A stretch of 64,000 nt of DNA. It comes from Verrucomicrobiota bacterium. Its GTDB lineage: Bacteria; Verrucomicrobiota; Kiritimatiellia; CAIVKH01. The notes under the pieces were generated by a model. That model made no database searches. It worked only from the letters and a program-made list of their open reading frames with translations, and was not told the origin of the DNA. Location: assembly GCA_024233345.1 (NCBI GenBank), contig JACKPT010000012.1, forward strand, positions 1-64,000, given 5' to 3'. Numbering within the stretch: position 1 is the first letter of the stretch; every line of letters begins with the position of its first letter. The position numbers and the translations under genes were made by a program. This document shows positions 63,795 to 64,000 of this stretch, piece by piece.

Positions 63795-64000
63795 ATGTGT
63801 ACGACCGAAACACCGGAACGGATCTATCTGAAGGCCAAGGGCATCAGTATGGGGTCCGTGTGGGGGCCGTCTGCCCTCCTCGGGGTTCGACCGGTCGTGG
63901 CGGGAGAGGTTGTTCCGCTCGGTTCCGTGCTGGTGTTCGAATTGGGCGGTCATGTGATCGCCCACCGGGTGATCCGGCGGATGAGGAAGGATGCCAGTCT
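63795..64000 (+). CDS. S26/S24-like signal peptidase domain protein (partial, cut by window end)
   Basis: The first 68 codons of an open frame that continues past the window. It reads LKAKGISMGSVWGPSALLGV, then VPLGSVLVFELGGHVIAHRV. The G-x-S-M motif with the nucleophile serine and the later beta strands leading to AHRVI are those of the signal peptidase I/S26 family. The catalytic lysine or aspartate would be beyond the edge. AGGA lies 6-7 nt before the ATG. It is divergent from the GT-C gene. Function, whether secretion signal or peptide maturation, cannot be settled. Confidence 0.65.
   Translation, partial: MCTTETPERIYLKAKGISMGSVWGPSALLGVRPVVAGEVVPLGSVLVFELGGHVIAHRVIRRMRKDAS

Overview
The window is GC-rich, densely coded bacterial chromosome with short spacers and many 4-bp ATGA stop/start overlaps. 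The gene content points to the PVC superphylum, most likely Kiritimatiellota or a neighbouring Verrucomicrobiota lineage. Reasons: SUMF1-domain secreted proteins, an SHD1-like tail on a thioredoxin, a large secreted Calx-beta/lamin-tail protein ending in the 'YSTNLL' style common in that group, a membrane pyrophosphatase, a small protein starting MGIYDR, and several families of short palindromic intergenic repeats. This placement is an inference from content; no rRNA or marker phylogeny is available here. I see no prophage, transposase gene or CRISPR array.

Layout. 1-9.4 kb: end of a MITE-like repeat, a PHP-like protein, a GT4 glycosyltransferase and an AlkA glycosylase in a coupled run, tRNA-Ser(CGA) with a partial copy of its 3' end, a GT39/ArnT-like plus PAP2 lipid-linked pair, and mfd. 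9.4-17.6 kb: a membrane-anchored coiled coil, two SUMF1-type envelope proteins flanking an NhaP-type antiporter, a Ca/Na exchanger, a GDPD lipoprotein and a secreted hydrolase. 17.7-23.9 kb: a GT-C membrane protein preceded by the decayed tail of a paralogue, the membrane pyrophosphatase, a GlsB-like protein and a beta carbonic anhydrase. 24-28.7 kb: purB, purM, purH and a DUF6941-like gene. 28.7-35.4 kb: an M14-like (possibly inactive) peptidase, a 49-aa small protein, recN with a coupled cysteine-less thioredoxin-fold protein, a reverse-strand thioredoxin/membrane/BioC-like run and an orphan TRAP binding protein. 35.4-39.1 kb: hsp20-lon-LolA-like operon. 39.5-48.8 kb: the giant secreted protein with a clear terminator, rsmE, a DASS transporter, an HDAC-family deacetylase and a secreted LamG protein.

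49-59 kb is the most cohesive system: an eight-gene coupled operon that joins the three N-acetylglutaminylglutamine amide (NAGGN) osmolyte genes (amidotransferase, synthetase, M42 peptidase) to a complete five-gene oligopeptide ABC transporter, suggesting that synthesis, turnover and peptide or osmolyte uptake are made as one unit. Together with the pyrophosphatase, antiporter and cation exchanger this suits an organism coping with ionic or osmotic stress. 59-64 kb: a beta-hydroxyacid dehydrogenase-like gene, a methyltransferase, a zntB remnant, a DUF4230 gene, a perfect 27-bp inverted repeat that supplies the end of a GT-C gene, and the start of an S26-like peptidase cut by the window edge.
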